This document shows positions 18,187 to 26,214 of a stretch of 64,000 nucleotides of DNA, one piece after another. The DNA is taken from positions 1 through 64,000 of the forward strand of contig DXMW01000028.1 of NCBI GenBank assembly GCA_019414045.1, given 5' to 3'. Numbering within the stretch: position 1 is the first letter of the stretch; every line of letters begins with the position of its first letter. Made by a program: the position numbers and the translations under genes. The notes beneath the pieces are model-generated. The model saw only the letters and a list, made by a program, of their open reading frames with translations, had not been told where the DNA came from and ran no database searches. Origin of the DNA: Collinsella sp. Its GTDB lineage: Bacteria; Actinomycetota; Coriobacteriia; Coriobacteriales; Coriobacteriaceae.

Positions 18187-18306
18187 AAACGCCAAGCGGG
18201 ATGAACTCTATACGAGGGCGCAGCTGAGGTAATGGCGGGGGAGTGCGGCGGGCGCTCTGAGAGCCGCTGTATGACCCCATTTCTCCTTAACTCTATAATT
18301 TGTGTT
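18187..18306. repeat. Intergenic repeat block, copy 1
   Basis: About 120 bp, starting AAACGCCAAGCGGGATG, recurs in the same orientation at 22318-22436 with scattered differences. In each case the block lies just 3' of a DUF6273/pilin-like sequence, followed by a hairpin with GCCCGCG-type arms. It looks like part of a duplicated unit or a dispersed intergenic repeat. Confidence 0.8.
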
Positions 18307-18340
18307 TCAAGCCACGAATCGATCGAGCAATTGCCAAAAG

Positions 18341-18370
18341 AAAAGCCCGCGCGGGGTCGCGCAGGCTTTT
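18341..18370 (-). terminator. Terminator of the pilin-like gene
   Basis: AAAAGCC...GCGC and GCGC...GGCTTTT form a hairpin flanked by A and T runs. Read on the minus strand, it ends in TTTTCTTTT, placed 24 bp past the stop of the minus-strand gene. Confidence 0.7.
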
Positions 18371-18393
18371 CGCTAGACAGGCTAGAAGACAAA

Positions 18394-19383
18394 CTAGAAG
18401 CACCATGCGGGGCAGATGCAAAAAGTGTCTGAAGCGTTTCCATTAACCTGAGGATTGCCGTTATTGTGGACTCGAAGGAAGAACGTGGTGCTTCCCGGAT
18501 AGGCAGTACGCTGCCACCAGAAGACGCCAATTGAAATGGCAGCATTTTCGGAATGATTGTTGGTCACCTTGCCCTCAAACGCCTCGTACTGCGCACCCTC
18601 CGAAGAGGTCCATTTATAATTATTCGCCCATAATGACGTGGGGACGATTTCGGAATAGCTGAGCAGGAACAACTTGTCGATGGTAGCCGTCACGGCGGCG
18701 TTCTCATCGATGGCAGAACCGTTATTAGTGAGCTTTGTGACGGCTTTCACCTTGGTCTGGAAATCGCTGGGCATCAGGTTCCAAATCTCGCCTGAGTTCA
18801 TCTTCGCGCGAACATCCGATTTCTCCCAGCCACCGGCATTGACCTTCTCCATATTCATGCAGGAACTGATGCCCGTCGAGGTAGTCAGGAACGTCAGGCC
18901 CGCCTTGCCGGTGCCGTCTGCGAGGTCGTCGTGATTGATGCCGATAATCTTGTACTCGAGCGTCTTTCCGTTCGTCAGCTTCATCGAAAACTTCGTGCCG
19001 GCATCCATGGCGGCCTTGGCTTTGGCGTAGGCGGGCGAAGCCTCGCCCTTGGCGGCGATGTCCTCGGCCACGGCCTTCTGCTCATCGAGCGTCCAGTCCT
19101 TGGCGTCCTTGGCTACCGCCGCCTGGACGGTCGCGGAATCGGCCCCCGCGGAACCGCCGCCGTATGCTCCGCCTCCCTCGACGCCGCCGGTTGTCCCGCT
19201 GTTCACCGTATTGCCGACCAGGTTGAATTGGTTGCGGGTGGCCTCGGCCACGCCGGGCCCCGCGAACGCGATCACCAGGCCGATGACGGCGATGATCAGC
19301 ACGTACTCGATGATTGGCTGCCCTCGGAGGTGGGTACTCCTAGGAGATACCCCCCCCCGAAGGTTCTGCGTCGCTGCATGCAT
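18394..19383 (-). CDS. Flp-pilin-like protein with DUF6273 domain, poly-G tract near start
   Basis: The protein has 329 residues. A short basic leader ends RGQPIIEYVLIIAVIGLVI at about residue 20: Gly, then Glu at +5 and Tyr at +6, then a hydrophobic helix, as in Flp/TadE-type prepilins cleaved after Gly. A Gly/Ala linker follows. The C-terminal half carries a DUF6273-like domain (IIGINHDDLADGTGKAGLTF, SGEIWNLMPSDF). ATG 19383 follows AAGGGAG; an ATG 36 bp upstream lacks a site. Nine G residues (19350-19358 on the plus strand as C) occupy codons 9-12, and a gain or loss of one base leads to an early stop. It is probably an exported, assembled or displayed protein; no Tad machinery is nearby. 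Confidence 0.82.
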   Translation of the reverse strand: MHAATQNLRGGVSPRSTHLRGQPIIEYVLIIAVIGLVIAFAGPGVAEATRNQFNLVGNTVNSGTTGGVEGGGAYGGGSAGADSATVQAAVAKDAKDWTLDEQKAVAEDIAAKGEASPAYAKAKAAMDAGTKFSMKLTNGKTLEYKIIGINHDDLADGTGKAGLTFLTTSTGISSCMNMEKVNAGGWEKSDVRAKMNSGEIWNLMPSDFQTKVKAVTKLTNNGSAIDENAAVTATIDKLFLLSYSEIVPTSLWANNYKWTSSEGAQYEAFEGKVTNNHSENAAISIGVFWWQRTAYPGSTTFFLRVHNNGNPQVNGNASDTFCICPAWCF

Positions 19384-19733
19384 ATGCGACACTCCCTTCG
19401 TATGGGATTGATAATGCATGCAGGAGAGTACGATGGAGCGGGCTAATCAGCCATCAACGTGCCGCAGCGGCAACGATGACGGTAGGGGAGGAAACCGAGT
19501 GTCTTGAATGCAATCAATTGCCCTCCCGAAGCCCTCGCACGGCTGTACCTCGTCGATATAGAGGCGATTGTGGGTGCCCCCCCGTATCGCCCAATGTTTG
19601 ACAATCTTGCTCGAGTTTCCCGCGCCGAGTTTGGCAGCAGAACCAAAGGCATAAAAACGCAAAGCTATAATAACGCCCGTATTAGAAACAACGCGATTCG
19701 AACTGTCTATCCGCCCACGAGAAAGAATCGTCC
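19384..19733. other. Intergenic region between divergent genes
   Basis: This 350-bp gap separates the minus-strand pilin-like gene from the plus-strand 706-residue gene, so it should carry both promoters. TATAAT at 19666-19671 is a possible -10 for the plus gene, but no good -35 is seen at 16-18 bp. A run of seven C is at 19577-19583. Short open frames here show no protein-like features. Confidence 0.4.
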
Positions 19734-21854
19734 ATGAGCATATTCGACAAAGGCTTCGACCCGCTGCAGGAGATTCAGAGGGCCACTAAGACTGCCGGCG
19801 AGGCGACGGCCAGGATTGCCGAGGGGGCATCTGGGGTGGCGGTAGCGGCAGGCGCCGCGATCGTAGACGCGGCGACAACGGCAGGTGCGGCTGTCGCAGG
19901 GGCGGCGGGCGGCGCGAAGGCCGCCCTCGACGAAATAGAGGCCGAAAGACTTGATGCGGAGAAGGCGGAGTACGCGCCCAAGGTGCAGGAAGCCCTGAGG
20001 GCGATTGAGGCCACCCGCGCACGGGAGCTACTCGACTCGTTCCAGGAGTCTCCGCTCCCGTTGACGGAAGCCAATGCCGCCAAGGTGAAGTCAGCCTTCC
20101 CGATACCTAGGGAACAAACCGTTGTCTGGGCCGACGCCGAGTTCGACCTCAGGCCCAGCGGCATCGCCATGACCGAAAAGGGCGTCTACATCAAGGCAGA
20201 CGCCGGCGCGTTCGCCGTCCCGGGGAAGGAAAAGAGGCAGTCCCGCCTCTTCTACTTCGAGTGGGCGCACTTCGAGCCCGCCTCCTTCGCCTCCGACGGT
20301 GAAAGCAACCTTGCGCTCACCGTCGACGAAGCGTGCAGGAGCCAGTTCGTATCCCGCTGCCGGGCGCTCCGCGGCCTCGAGGATGACCACGCCGCCGGCA
20401 TCGACAGCGAGCTTGCCACGGCGGACGATACGGCGGTCAAAGCCGCGGCAGTCGCGGCGGCGGCGACCATCAACAGCAACGGGGAGGTCTTCGTCGAGCA
20501 ACGGGCCGCGGTCAACAACCCTGCGGGCCACGGAGAACTTGCAGAGGAAGCGAACAACATCATCGACAGGCTCCAGGGCCACCAGGCCGAGATTCTGGGG
20601 AGGGACAACGCGAAGAACGGCGCCGACCGAAGCGTCGACGGCGTTCTGATCCAGACCAAGTACTACAAGACAGCACGCGGTTCCCTCGAGGCATGCTTCG
20701 ATCCGAGCAGCCATCAGTATCGCTACCTCGCAGAAGACCGCACTCCGATGCAGCTCGAAGTCCCGAAAGACCAGTACCAGCAGGTGCTCCGCGGTTTTGA
20801 GAAGAAGATTAGCCAAGGCAAGGTCCCCGGCGTCAGCGACCCCAAGGACGCCGAGAAAATCGTCCGCAAAGGCAAGCTCACATACGGCCAGGCGGTGAAC
20901 CTCACAAAGCCGGGAACGGTGGAATCGGTGACCTATGACGCCGCGACCGGCGCGGTCACATGCTCTTGCGCATTCGGCCTGTCGTTTCTAGCGACGACCT
21001 TCATGGCGTACAGGGAGACCAGGGACATCACCGGTGCCGTCCAGGCGGGCATCGCTGCCGGCGTCCAGGTGTTCGGCTTATCCTTTGCCCAGCACATGGT
21101 CGTCTCGCAGCTCTCAAGAGCGGGGCTTTCCAACGCTTTGATGACGCCCAGCCAGGCGGTGGTCGGCGAGCTCGGATTCAAGGCGTCCGCCACAATCGTC
21201 AACGGCCTGCGCGCCCTTACGGGCAAGACCGCCATCAGCGGAGCGGCCGCCTCCAAGCAGCTTGCGAAGATGCTAAGGGGCAATGCCGTCTCGGCAGCGG
21301 TGACCCTCGTCGTGTTCTCAGTCCCCGAGACCTACAAGCTCTTCCAGGGCAAGGCGAGTGGCGCCCAGTACGCCCAGAACATGGCACGCCTCGCCACCTC
21401 GGTCGCCGGGGGAATCGCCGGCGCCGCCGCCGGCACGGCGGTGACGCCCGGCGTGGGGACCATCGTCGGCCTCGCGGGCGGCATGGTCGGAGGAACGGTC
21501 GGCACAGCGGCCGCGGGCGTAGTCGGCGGGATACTGTTCGAGGGCGACATCGCGTCTTTTGGGCGGTACTTCAACGCCATGGTGTCGTGCATGGCGGTCG
21601 AGTATCTGCTCGACGGACGTGAGATGGACAAGCTGCTTGCTGTCCTAAACGGCGTAAAGCCGGAAGAGTTCAAGGCGCTGATGGAGGAAACTCTTTCATC
21701 GCAGGACCAAGAGGCGAAGGTCCGGGCGTTCCTTGTCCCGATGTTCGATGAGATCGTGTCGCGCAGAGAGCGCTTCGCGCTTCCCACCGGCAGTCAGATA
21801 TCCGACGCCCTTGTCAATTTCGAGCAGGATGTCGAGGAGAAACCGACGGCTTAG
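19734..21854 (+). CDS. Large glycine-zipper protein of unknown function
   Basis: The protein has 706 residues and no signal peptide. Residues 15-65 are Ala/Gly-rich and could form an amphipathic or membrane-inserting helix. Residues about 115-185 look like a bacterial PH-like fold (IPREQTVVWADAEFDLRPSG, TEKGVYIK). A central block (SVDGVLIQTKYYKTARGS) has a D-x(n)-Q-x-K pattern that might be a variant nuclease motif, though this is speculative. Residues about 400-600 contain repeated hydrophobic and Gly-zipper segments (GGIAGAAAGTAVTPGVG). Arg AGG codons are common, unlike the core genes. I do not recognise the family with certainty; an effector, toxin-like or envelope role is possible. Confidence 0.72.
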   Translation: MSIFDKGFDPLQEIQRATKTAGEATARIAEGASGVAVAAGAAIVDAATTAGAAVAGAAGGAKAALDEIEAERLDAEKAEYAPKVQEALRAIEATRARELLDSFQESPLPLTEANAAKVKSAFPIPREQTVVWADAEFDLRPSGIAMTEKGVYIKADAGAFAVPGKEKRQSRLFYFEWAHFEPASFASDGESNLALTVDEACRSQFVSRCRALRGLEDDHAAGIDSELATADDTAVKAAAVAAAATINSNGEVFVEQRAAVNNPAGHGELAEEANNIIDRLQGHQAEILGRDNAKNGADRSVDGVLIQTKYYKTARGSLEACFDPSSHQYRYLAEDRTPMQLEVPKDQYQQVLRGFEKKISQGKVPGVSDPKDAEKIVRKGKLTYGQAVNLTKPGTVESVTYDAATGAVTCSCAFGLSFLATTFMAYRETRDITGAVQAGIAAGVQVFGLSFAQHMVVSQLSRAGLSNALMTPSQAVVGELGFKASATIVNGLRALTGKTAISGAAASKQLAKMLRGNAVSAAVTLVVFSVPETYKLFQGKASGAQYAQNMARLATSVAGGIAGAAAGTAVTPGVGTIVGLAGGMVGGTVGTAAAGVVGGILFEGDIASFGRYFNAMVSCMAVEYLLDGREMDKLLAVLNGVKPEEFKALMEETLSSQDQEAKVRAFLVPMFDEIVSRRERFALPTGSQISDALVNFEQDVEEKPTA

Positions 21855-22028
21855 CACGTTGCGCTCGACGGAATCGAAGAGTTTGGCTTTCCTTGCATTC
21901 TTCCAGTCCCTCGAATCGCTTTCCGGGGAGACGGACTTGCTCAAGAGTTTCGGGGTCCAGGCCAAGAGTGCACAGGCACTGTTATACATGGGCCCCTCGT
22001 TCGAAGGGGAGACGACGCACGCGGACAA
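21855..22028 (+). other. Possible gene remnant after the 706-residue gene
   Basis: A plus frame (ending at 22074) contains a protein-like stretch, FFQSLESLSGETDLLKSF, but has no start or binding site of its own. It could be a 5'-truncated neighbour or chance. Confidence 0.2.
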
Positions 22029-22250
22029 TCACTCGGCTTCCATCGCCATGCGCACGACCTCTTCCATCGAGTAGTGGGTGCCGCCATCCCCATCCAAGGC
22101 CTCGTTGTAGGTCTCGATGTCAGCCATGTCCTCAGCCTTCTCGAGCGCGGCTCTTCTCACGAACTCGGAAAAGGACATGCCAATGGCATCCGCACGTCCC
22201 TGAATCAAGGCCCTTTCGCTCTCATCGAACTTGATCTCGCACATCACCAT
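22029..22250 (-). CDS. Ribbon-helix-helix antitoxin-like protein (DUF6290-like)
   Basis: The 73-residue protein starts MVMCEIKFDESERALIQ, followed by the helix pair GMSFSEFVRRAALEKAEDM. This matches the small RHH proteins (RelB/ParD/DUF6290 type) that bind DNA as dimers and usually neutralise a RelE/ParE toxin. The Tyr/Glu-rich C terminus (YNEALD, YSMEEV) is typical. Start 22250 is favoured by GACGGGAT upstream; 22274 and 22244 are alternatives. No toxin gene is adjacent on either side, so it is an orphan or a remnant of a module. Confidence 0.7.
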   Translation of the reverse strand: MVMCEIKFDESERALIQGRADAIGMSFSEFVRRAALEKAEDMADIETYNEALDGDGGTHYSMEEVVRMAMEAE

Positions 22251-22317
22251 GGCCGATCCCGTCAACTCCGTCATCGAGGTGAGTCCATTATCCACCCACC
22301 GCATACGCCCTGAAATT

Positions 22318-22436
22318 AAAACGCCAAGCGGGATGGGCTCTATACGACGACGTCGCAGAGGTAATGGCGGGGGAGTGCGGCAGGCGCTCTGAGAGCCACT
22401 GTATGACCCCATTTCCTCTCAACTCGATTACCTGTG
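22318..22436. repeat. Intergenic repeat block, copy 2
   Basis: Second copy of the block at 18187-18306. It also precedes a hairpin (GCCCGCG 22476-22482 with CGCGGGC 22491-22497) and the 3' end of a DUF6273 sequence, so both flanks of the pilin-like gene were duplicated together. Confidence 0.8.
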
Positions 22437-22475
22437 CCAAGAACCTCAAATTGTTCGAGAATCGCCAAAATAAAA

Positions 22476-22497
22476 GCCCGCGCCGGATTGCGCGGGC
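22476..22497 (-). terminator. Terminator-like hairpin after the pilin-like pseudogene
   Basis: GCCCGCG pairs with CGCGGGC across an 8-base loop and, read on the minus strand, runs into TTTTATTTT. It matches the terminator of the intact copy in position. Confidence 0.6.
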
Positions 22498-22510
22498 CAA
22501 ACAGCTGAGA

Positions 22511-23424
22511 TTAGAAGGAGAAAGCGGGGCAGACGCAAAACGAGCGCATCGCAATATTGTTGTTCGACGGTTCGCCGTCGCTGAGGTGACCGAAGAAGGT
22601 CGTAGAGTTGCTCGGATTCACCGAACGCTCCCACCAAAAGCTGCCAATTTGCAGACAGGCATTAACAGAATAGTTCTGCGTCACCTTGCCCTTGAACGCC
22701 TCATACTGGGTGCCCTCGGAGGAAGTCCGCGGATAGTCGGATGCCCAGTGGGAGGTGGGGACGATTTCGGAGCAGCAGAGCGAAAAGCTTGTCGGAGGTC
22801 GCCGTCACGGCGGTTTCCTTGCTCGCGCTGCCGCCGCCGACGACGTTGTTCCTGAGCTTCCTGACCGATTTCACCTTGGACTGGGAATCGGACGGCATGA
22901 GGTATCAGATCTCGCCGGAGTTCATCTTCGCGCGGATTTCCGACTTCTCCCGGCCGCCGACATTGGTGTCGGTGGCATTCATGTGAGACCTGATGCCTGT
23001 CGAGGTGGTGAGGAACGTCGGGCAGGTCTTGCCCGAGCCGTTCGCGAGGTCATCGTGGTCGATGCCAATGATGCGGTACTCGAGCGTCTTGTCGTTCGAC
23101 AGCTTCACCGAGAACTTGGTGCCGGCATCCATGCCGGTCTTCGCCTTGGCGTAGGCGGGCGACGCCTCGCCTTTCGACACGATGTCCTCGGCGACGGCCT
23201 TCTGCTCGTCCAAGGTCCAGTCTTTGGCCTCCTTGTGCGCAATGCTCTTCATCGCTTCCTGATGCGCCTTCCCATCCGCGCTCAAGAAGCTGTCGCCGCC
23301 TGTGCCGGAATCCAACATGTTTGTGACCTAGTTTAATTGGTTTCGCGTGGCTACCGCCACGCCGGACCCCGCCCGCGGCCGCCAGATAGATGATAGTGAT
23401 AATCAGGACATATCGAAGAATCAT
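22511..23424 (-). pseudogene. Decayed copy of the Flp-like/DUF6273 gene
   Basis: This is a paralogue of the gene at 18394-19383, broken several times. The hydrophobic segment (MILRYVLIITIIYLAAAGG) lacks the leader and the Gly-x4-Glu pilin motif. The frame then shifts, and a TAG follows ATRNQLN. A readable middle part (KDWTLDEQKAVAEDI through KMNSGEI) matches the intact copy closely. A stop replaces Trp after SGEI, and a 2-bp deletion near 22780 shifts the frame before the C-terminal part, which ends CPAFSF at 22511. It could still act as a sequence donor by recombination, but it is not expressed as one protein. Confidence 0.85.
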
Positions 23425-23427
23425 TTT

Positions 23428-23477
23428 TCGTAGTCACTGCGTTTGTCGTAGTCACTGCGCGCATTATGCGGTAAGAT
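23428..23477 (+). promoter_or_regulatory. Direct repeats and promoter upstream of 23534
   Basis: TCGTAGTCACTGCG occurs twice (23428-23441 and 23446-23459), 18 bp apart. TAAGAT (23472-23477) is a possible -10, and the second repeat covers the -35 position. The core GTCACTGC reappears in the promoter at 26220, suggesting one regulator. Confidence 0.5.
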
Positions 23478-23533
23478 ACATACAGCGATTGTAGAACGGC
23501 AATTGCAAAAAGATCTCAAAGGAGGAACCACTC

Positions 23534-24163
23534 ATGGAAAACAGCAGGACAGATATTATCGAGAGGACACAACAGGCCTATCTCGATGCCGTGAAGTTTG
23601 CGGCGCAGCGTGTCGCCTCAGAGCTGAGGGCTTACGTTGAACAAAGCATATCGCCAGACGATGGAAGGCCGCTCTTCTCCACGGCCTTCGCCGTGGAGTC
23701 GGAATCTACCAGGCAGCACCGCGGCCCGAACCGTCGGCTCCTCAGCCAGGGCAGGCGCTCTGTTAAGGTCTACGGCGACGGCACGGCTGACCTGCGCGCC
23801 GATCTCCGTTCATACATCTGGTCACAAGTTTGCTACCAGCCAGACTCCGGGAATAAGGTCCCAATATGCGACGTGATGTTTAGCATGATGCCGCACATCG
23901 ACATGTCGACCGGCAACCGCCACGCAGCACCGAACCTGATCTGCATCGCGCCCTCAGGATCAGATGGTTTCGACGCCCCGGAGCTCATCAAGCCGATCGG
24001 CCAGCTCCGTTACGATATGGACCCGTCGGTCGTCGCCACCCTGAAGGAAGAGGTCGCCTTGAAAATCAAATGCTATTGCGACAAAAATCTGATTGATGCT
24101 CGAACTGGCGCCAAGCTCCACGCGGCCATCGCTTCCTGCGAGGAGATCGGCTCAAATCAGTAG
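23534..24163 (+). CDS. Hypothetical protein
   Basis: A 209-residue protein with an AAAGGAGGAACCACTC leader, nearly identical to that of the gene at 26287. The N-terminal 40 residues are helical and polar. The middle contains RRLLSQGRRSVKVYGDG and a possible sheet-rich domain ending IGQLRYDMDPSVVATLKEEVALKIKCYC. No signal peptide or membrane segment is seen. I do not recognise a family. The strong binding site and clean frame argue for a real gene. Confidence 0.65.
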   Translation: MENSRTDIIERTQQAYLDAVKFAAQRVASELRAYVEQSISPDDGRPLFSTAFAVESESTRQHRGPNRRLLSQGRRSVKVYGDGTADLRADLRSYIWSQVCYQPDSGNKVPICDVMFSMMPHIDMSTGNRHAAPNLICIAPSGSDGFDAPELIKPIGQLRYDMDPSVVATLKEEVALKIKCYCDKNLIDARTGAKLHAAIASCEEIGSNQ

Positions 24164-24402
24164 CGATACGGGCACCGATTCTGCTCATCCTCGGTCTTTA
24201 CGAGTGTATCTTGGAGGCGGCCGCGCTCGGCTTCGACCAGCTCGCTGCGCTCGAGGTCCATCCTCATCGTCTCGATCGTGTGCAGGACGCCGGCGAGCCT
24301 CTGCTCTGCCGTGGCACGGACCTCGTCCGCTCCCCTCACACCTGCGTCGATGGCGTTGTCGGCGTGATAATCAGGCCCTTGTAAAGGTTGTTGATGTTCA
24401 CA
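24157..24402 (-). pseudogene. Possible remnant of a coiled-coil protein gene
   Basis: A minus-strand frame opening at GTG 24339 encodes 60 residues of charged helix (HTIETMRMDLERSELVEAER). Upstream, protein-like sequence continues in another frame (DHFFVNINNLYKGL), which suggests a frameshifted 3' fragment of a longer gene. It overlaps the end of the plus-strand gene by 7 bp. The family is unknown and the case is weak. Confidence 0.3.
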
Positions 24403-24470
24403 AAGAAGTGGTCCGAGTGATCACTGGGAAACGAGCAGTGTGAGCACGAAAAATTGAGCAATTGAAGCAA

Positions 24471-24507
24471 GAGGGCCGCGCCCCCGGGGACCGGGGGCGC
24501 GGCCCTC
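24471..24507. repeat. 17-bp perfect G+C hairpin
   Basis: GAGGGCCGCGCCCCCGG (24471-24487) and its exact inverse (24491-24507) flank the loop GGA. There is no T run close by on the plus strand. It lies 59 bp upstream of an istA fragment and may be a terminator or insertion-element end structure. Confidence 0.7.
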
Positions 24508-24565
24508 GCCGTATGTTTTCCCCAGGCGGTTACTTTGGCGAGCCCGCCCGGGAAGGATAGAGGAG

Positions 24566-24700
24566 ATGACCGTACCCCTGGACACAGTGAATGACATACG
24601 GTCGATGGATGCCGCCGGGCGCTCGAGGTCCGAAATCGTCCGAGTGCTCCACGTGAGCCGGAACACCGTGGTGAAGTACGCCGACATGGAGGAGAGCTAG
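24566..24700 (+). pseudogene. istA: IS21-family istA fragment (N-terminal HTH)
   Basis: An AGGAG site and ATG 24566 open a 44-residue frame. Its helix-turn-helix, IRSMDAAGRSRSEIVRVLHV followed by SRNTVVKYA, is typical of the IstA transposase N terminus. It stops at TAG 24698, where a full IstA runs to about 400-500 residues. No catalytic DDE core and no istB follow. This is a dead fragment of an insertion element, evidence of past mobile DNA in the region. Confidence 0.55.
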
Positions 24701-25073
24701 CCGCTCAAAAAGCGTGCGCGCTTCCGATGCTACGACTGCTCAATTTCTGATGCTCTTTTACTCAAATCCTCTTGTCGAAACACAAAGGTAACGGAGCTCG
24801 AGGAGATTGCTGTCGAATGCCTCAAGCGTGGCGGCGTAGCTCTGGTGGCTGGCGCCGAACTTATCGACATTGAAGGTGTCGAGCGTGGGGCCGAGGAGAG
24901 CACCCTGTGTGATTCTACTCTACTCCGCTGCCGCGGCGAAACGCTATTGATCTCCCCAGTCATCCTGATCTGACAGTTGATGGTCTCGGCTATCTCGGCT
25001 CCTCTCCGTATGCGTTTTCCTGGCAACATATGAATATATATGTGGCCACTGCATTTCGAGGACGTGCCATGTG
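24701..25073. other. Non-coding stretch after the istA fragment
   Basis: A frame can be read as TELEEIAVECLKRGGVALV before a stop, perhaps further transposon or cargo debris. No start, binding site or recognisable domain is seen. Confidence 0.35.
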
Positions 25074-25326
25074 TGTCGCGGGTATGTTAGTTATACCACT
25101 AGCATACCCGCGACATATCTGCTGCTCTGGGTCTTGGCACACCCGCCATCTGATGGCAGATACGGCAATCAGATGGCGCAACGATGGATTCCTCCCAATT
25201 TTGGGCAAGCCATATGTCGGCGCCGCCCATCGTCGCGGTGGCGCCGACGACTGAGTCTAGAAGGGTTCTAGACCGGTTATATAAACGCTCTAGATACGGG
25301 CATGGCAATGGGTTCAACGCTAGAGC
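25074..25326. repeat. Cluster of five consecutive inverted repeats
   Basis: Five different palindromic units follow each other in about 250 non-coding bases. They are: TGTCGCGGGTATG (25074-25086) with its inverse at 25103-25115; CGCCATCTGAT (25144-25154) with 25168-25178; GTCGGCGCC (25216-25224) with 25240-25248; GTCTAGAA (25255-25262) with 25266-25273; and GCTCTAG (25287-25293) with 25320-25326. TCTAGA starts at 25256, 25267 and 25289, i.e. 11 and 22 bp apart. The last arm overlaps the stop of the minus-strand gene. Function unknown; an operator array, a recombination site or a structured RNA are all possible. Confidence 0.7.
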
Positions 25327-25874
25327 CAATCATCCTCGTACACATAGCCGTTCGTATAGAGCTCGTCGACGTAGCGGAGGGCCTTTTCCGTCGACCAGCC
25401 GCCCACGGAGAGGCCCATGACTGCCGGCGCGATGCTGTCGAGCAGGTCCACGCCCCGCGTGAGGAGGATTCGCCCGGCCTCATCGGGGACCGCTCGGAAC
25501 AGCTCGTACGGCATCCCCGTCATGAACGCGAGGTCCAGGTCGTCCAGGACGAGCCCGCCGACGCCCACGCAGGCGAGGTTGACGGCGTTCGCGAGCTCCA
25601 GGAACGGATTCCGCATAGATGGCGGGACGATCCTCGGCGAGGGGAAGGTGGCTACAATCATCCCCGTCTCACACAGACGGCATGAGACCTGGAGAGGAAT
25701 CCGCGCATCGACGGCGAGATGCGCCTGGTCCTCCATGACCTCGACGACGTTCCCGTGCATGACGATCCCCAGCCCGCTCATGGGCCTGTACCTGCCGTCG
25801 GCCTTCACTCGGTCCCGGACGATCCTCTCCAGCAGCTCGGCATTTGAGGGCTGTCCGCCTTCGATAATCTCCAT
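25320..25874 (-). CDS. YbjN-like protein, paralogue 1
   Basis: The 184-residue protein is soluble, without signal peptide or membrane helix. It is clearly related to the protein at 26912-27478: both share ATFPSPR, LQVS, a FxELANAxN-type helix and a C-terminal G-G/N-W-x-x-E-K-A-L/I-R-Y block ending in an acidic tail. The order of strands and helices resembles the YbjN / type III chaperone-like fold, a moderate-confidence assignment. ATG 25874 follows AAGGGAGG; the longer frame upstream lacks a site. It lies 44 bp after the 85-residue gene on the same strand, probably one operon. Confidence 0.75.
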   Translation of the reverse strand: MEIIEGGQPSNAELLERIVRDRVKADGRYRPMSGLGIVMHGNVVEVMEDQAHLAVDARIPLQVSCRLCETGMIVATFPSPRIVPPSMRNPFLELANAVNLACVGVGGLVLDDLDLAFMTGMPYELFRAVPDEAGRILLTRGVDLLDSIAPAVMGLSVGGWSTEKALRYVDELYTNGYVYEDDWL

Positions 25875-25918
25875 CGATAACCTCCCTTGATTGCCACCCG
25901 CATAGCCGGGGCTGGCCG

Positions 25919-26176
25919 TCATGCGCACGGGGCATCTCCGCTCCCGTCCAGTATCCACCGGCAGAATCGCACGACCGCTCTGGCGAAGCTTTCATCCAGG
26001 TCCGCAACGTCGACGACGGTTCTCCCGAAGAGCAGCCAAGCAGCGAGCTCCAGGGGTTCGGCGCTGTCGATGCCAAGCTCCTTGGCGGCCCCCAGGAGAA
26101 CCGTCTGTCCGGCTCCTCGGCACCTCATGGACGCGAGAGCACGGCTCAGCTCAAGGTTATCCTCGTCGACTTCCAT
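25919..26176 (-). CDS. Small acidic hypothetical protein
   Basis: An 85-residue protein with a strong site (AAGAGGAGGTTCCGG before ATG 26176). It is acidic and mostly helical (ELSRALASMRC, LLGAAKELGIDSAEPLELAAWLLFG, ARAVVRFCRWIL). No known domain is recognised. It is first in a probable two-gene operon with the YbjN-like gene and is transcribed divergently from the gene at 26287 across a 110-bp promoter region. Confidence 0.65.
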   Translation of the reverse strand: MEVDEDNLELSRALASMRCRGAGQTVLLGAAKELGIDSAEPLELAAWLLFGRTVVDVADLDESFARAVVRFCRWILDGSGDAPCA

Positions 26177-26214
26177 CCGGAACCTCCTCTTAAACGCTTA
26201 TATTATCGTATCAC

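Noticed and set aside
19577..19583. Seven-C run as a second phase-variation tract
   Set aside because: It lies in intergenic DNA about 150 bp from the next start and outside any supported gene, and seven bases is a weak tract.
25030..25254. Possible 74-residue gene across the inverted repeats
   Set aside because: The frame is interrupted by no stop but runs through four palindromes, has no binding site and no homologous look; non-coding is more likely.
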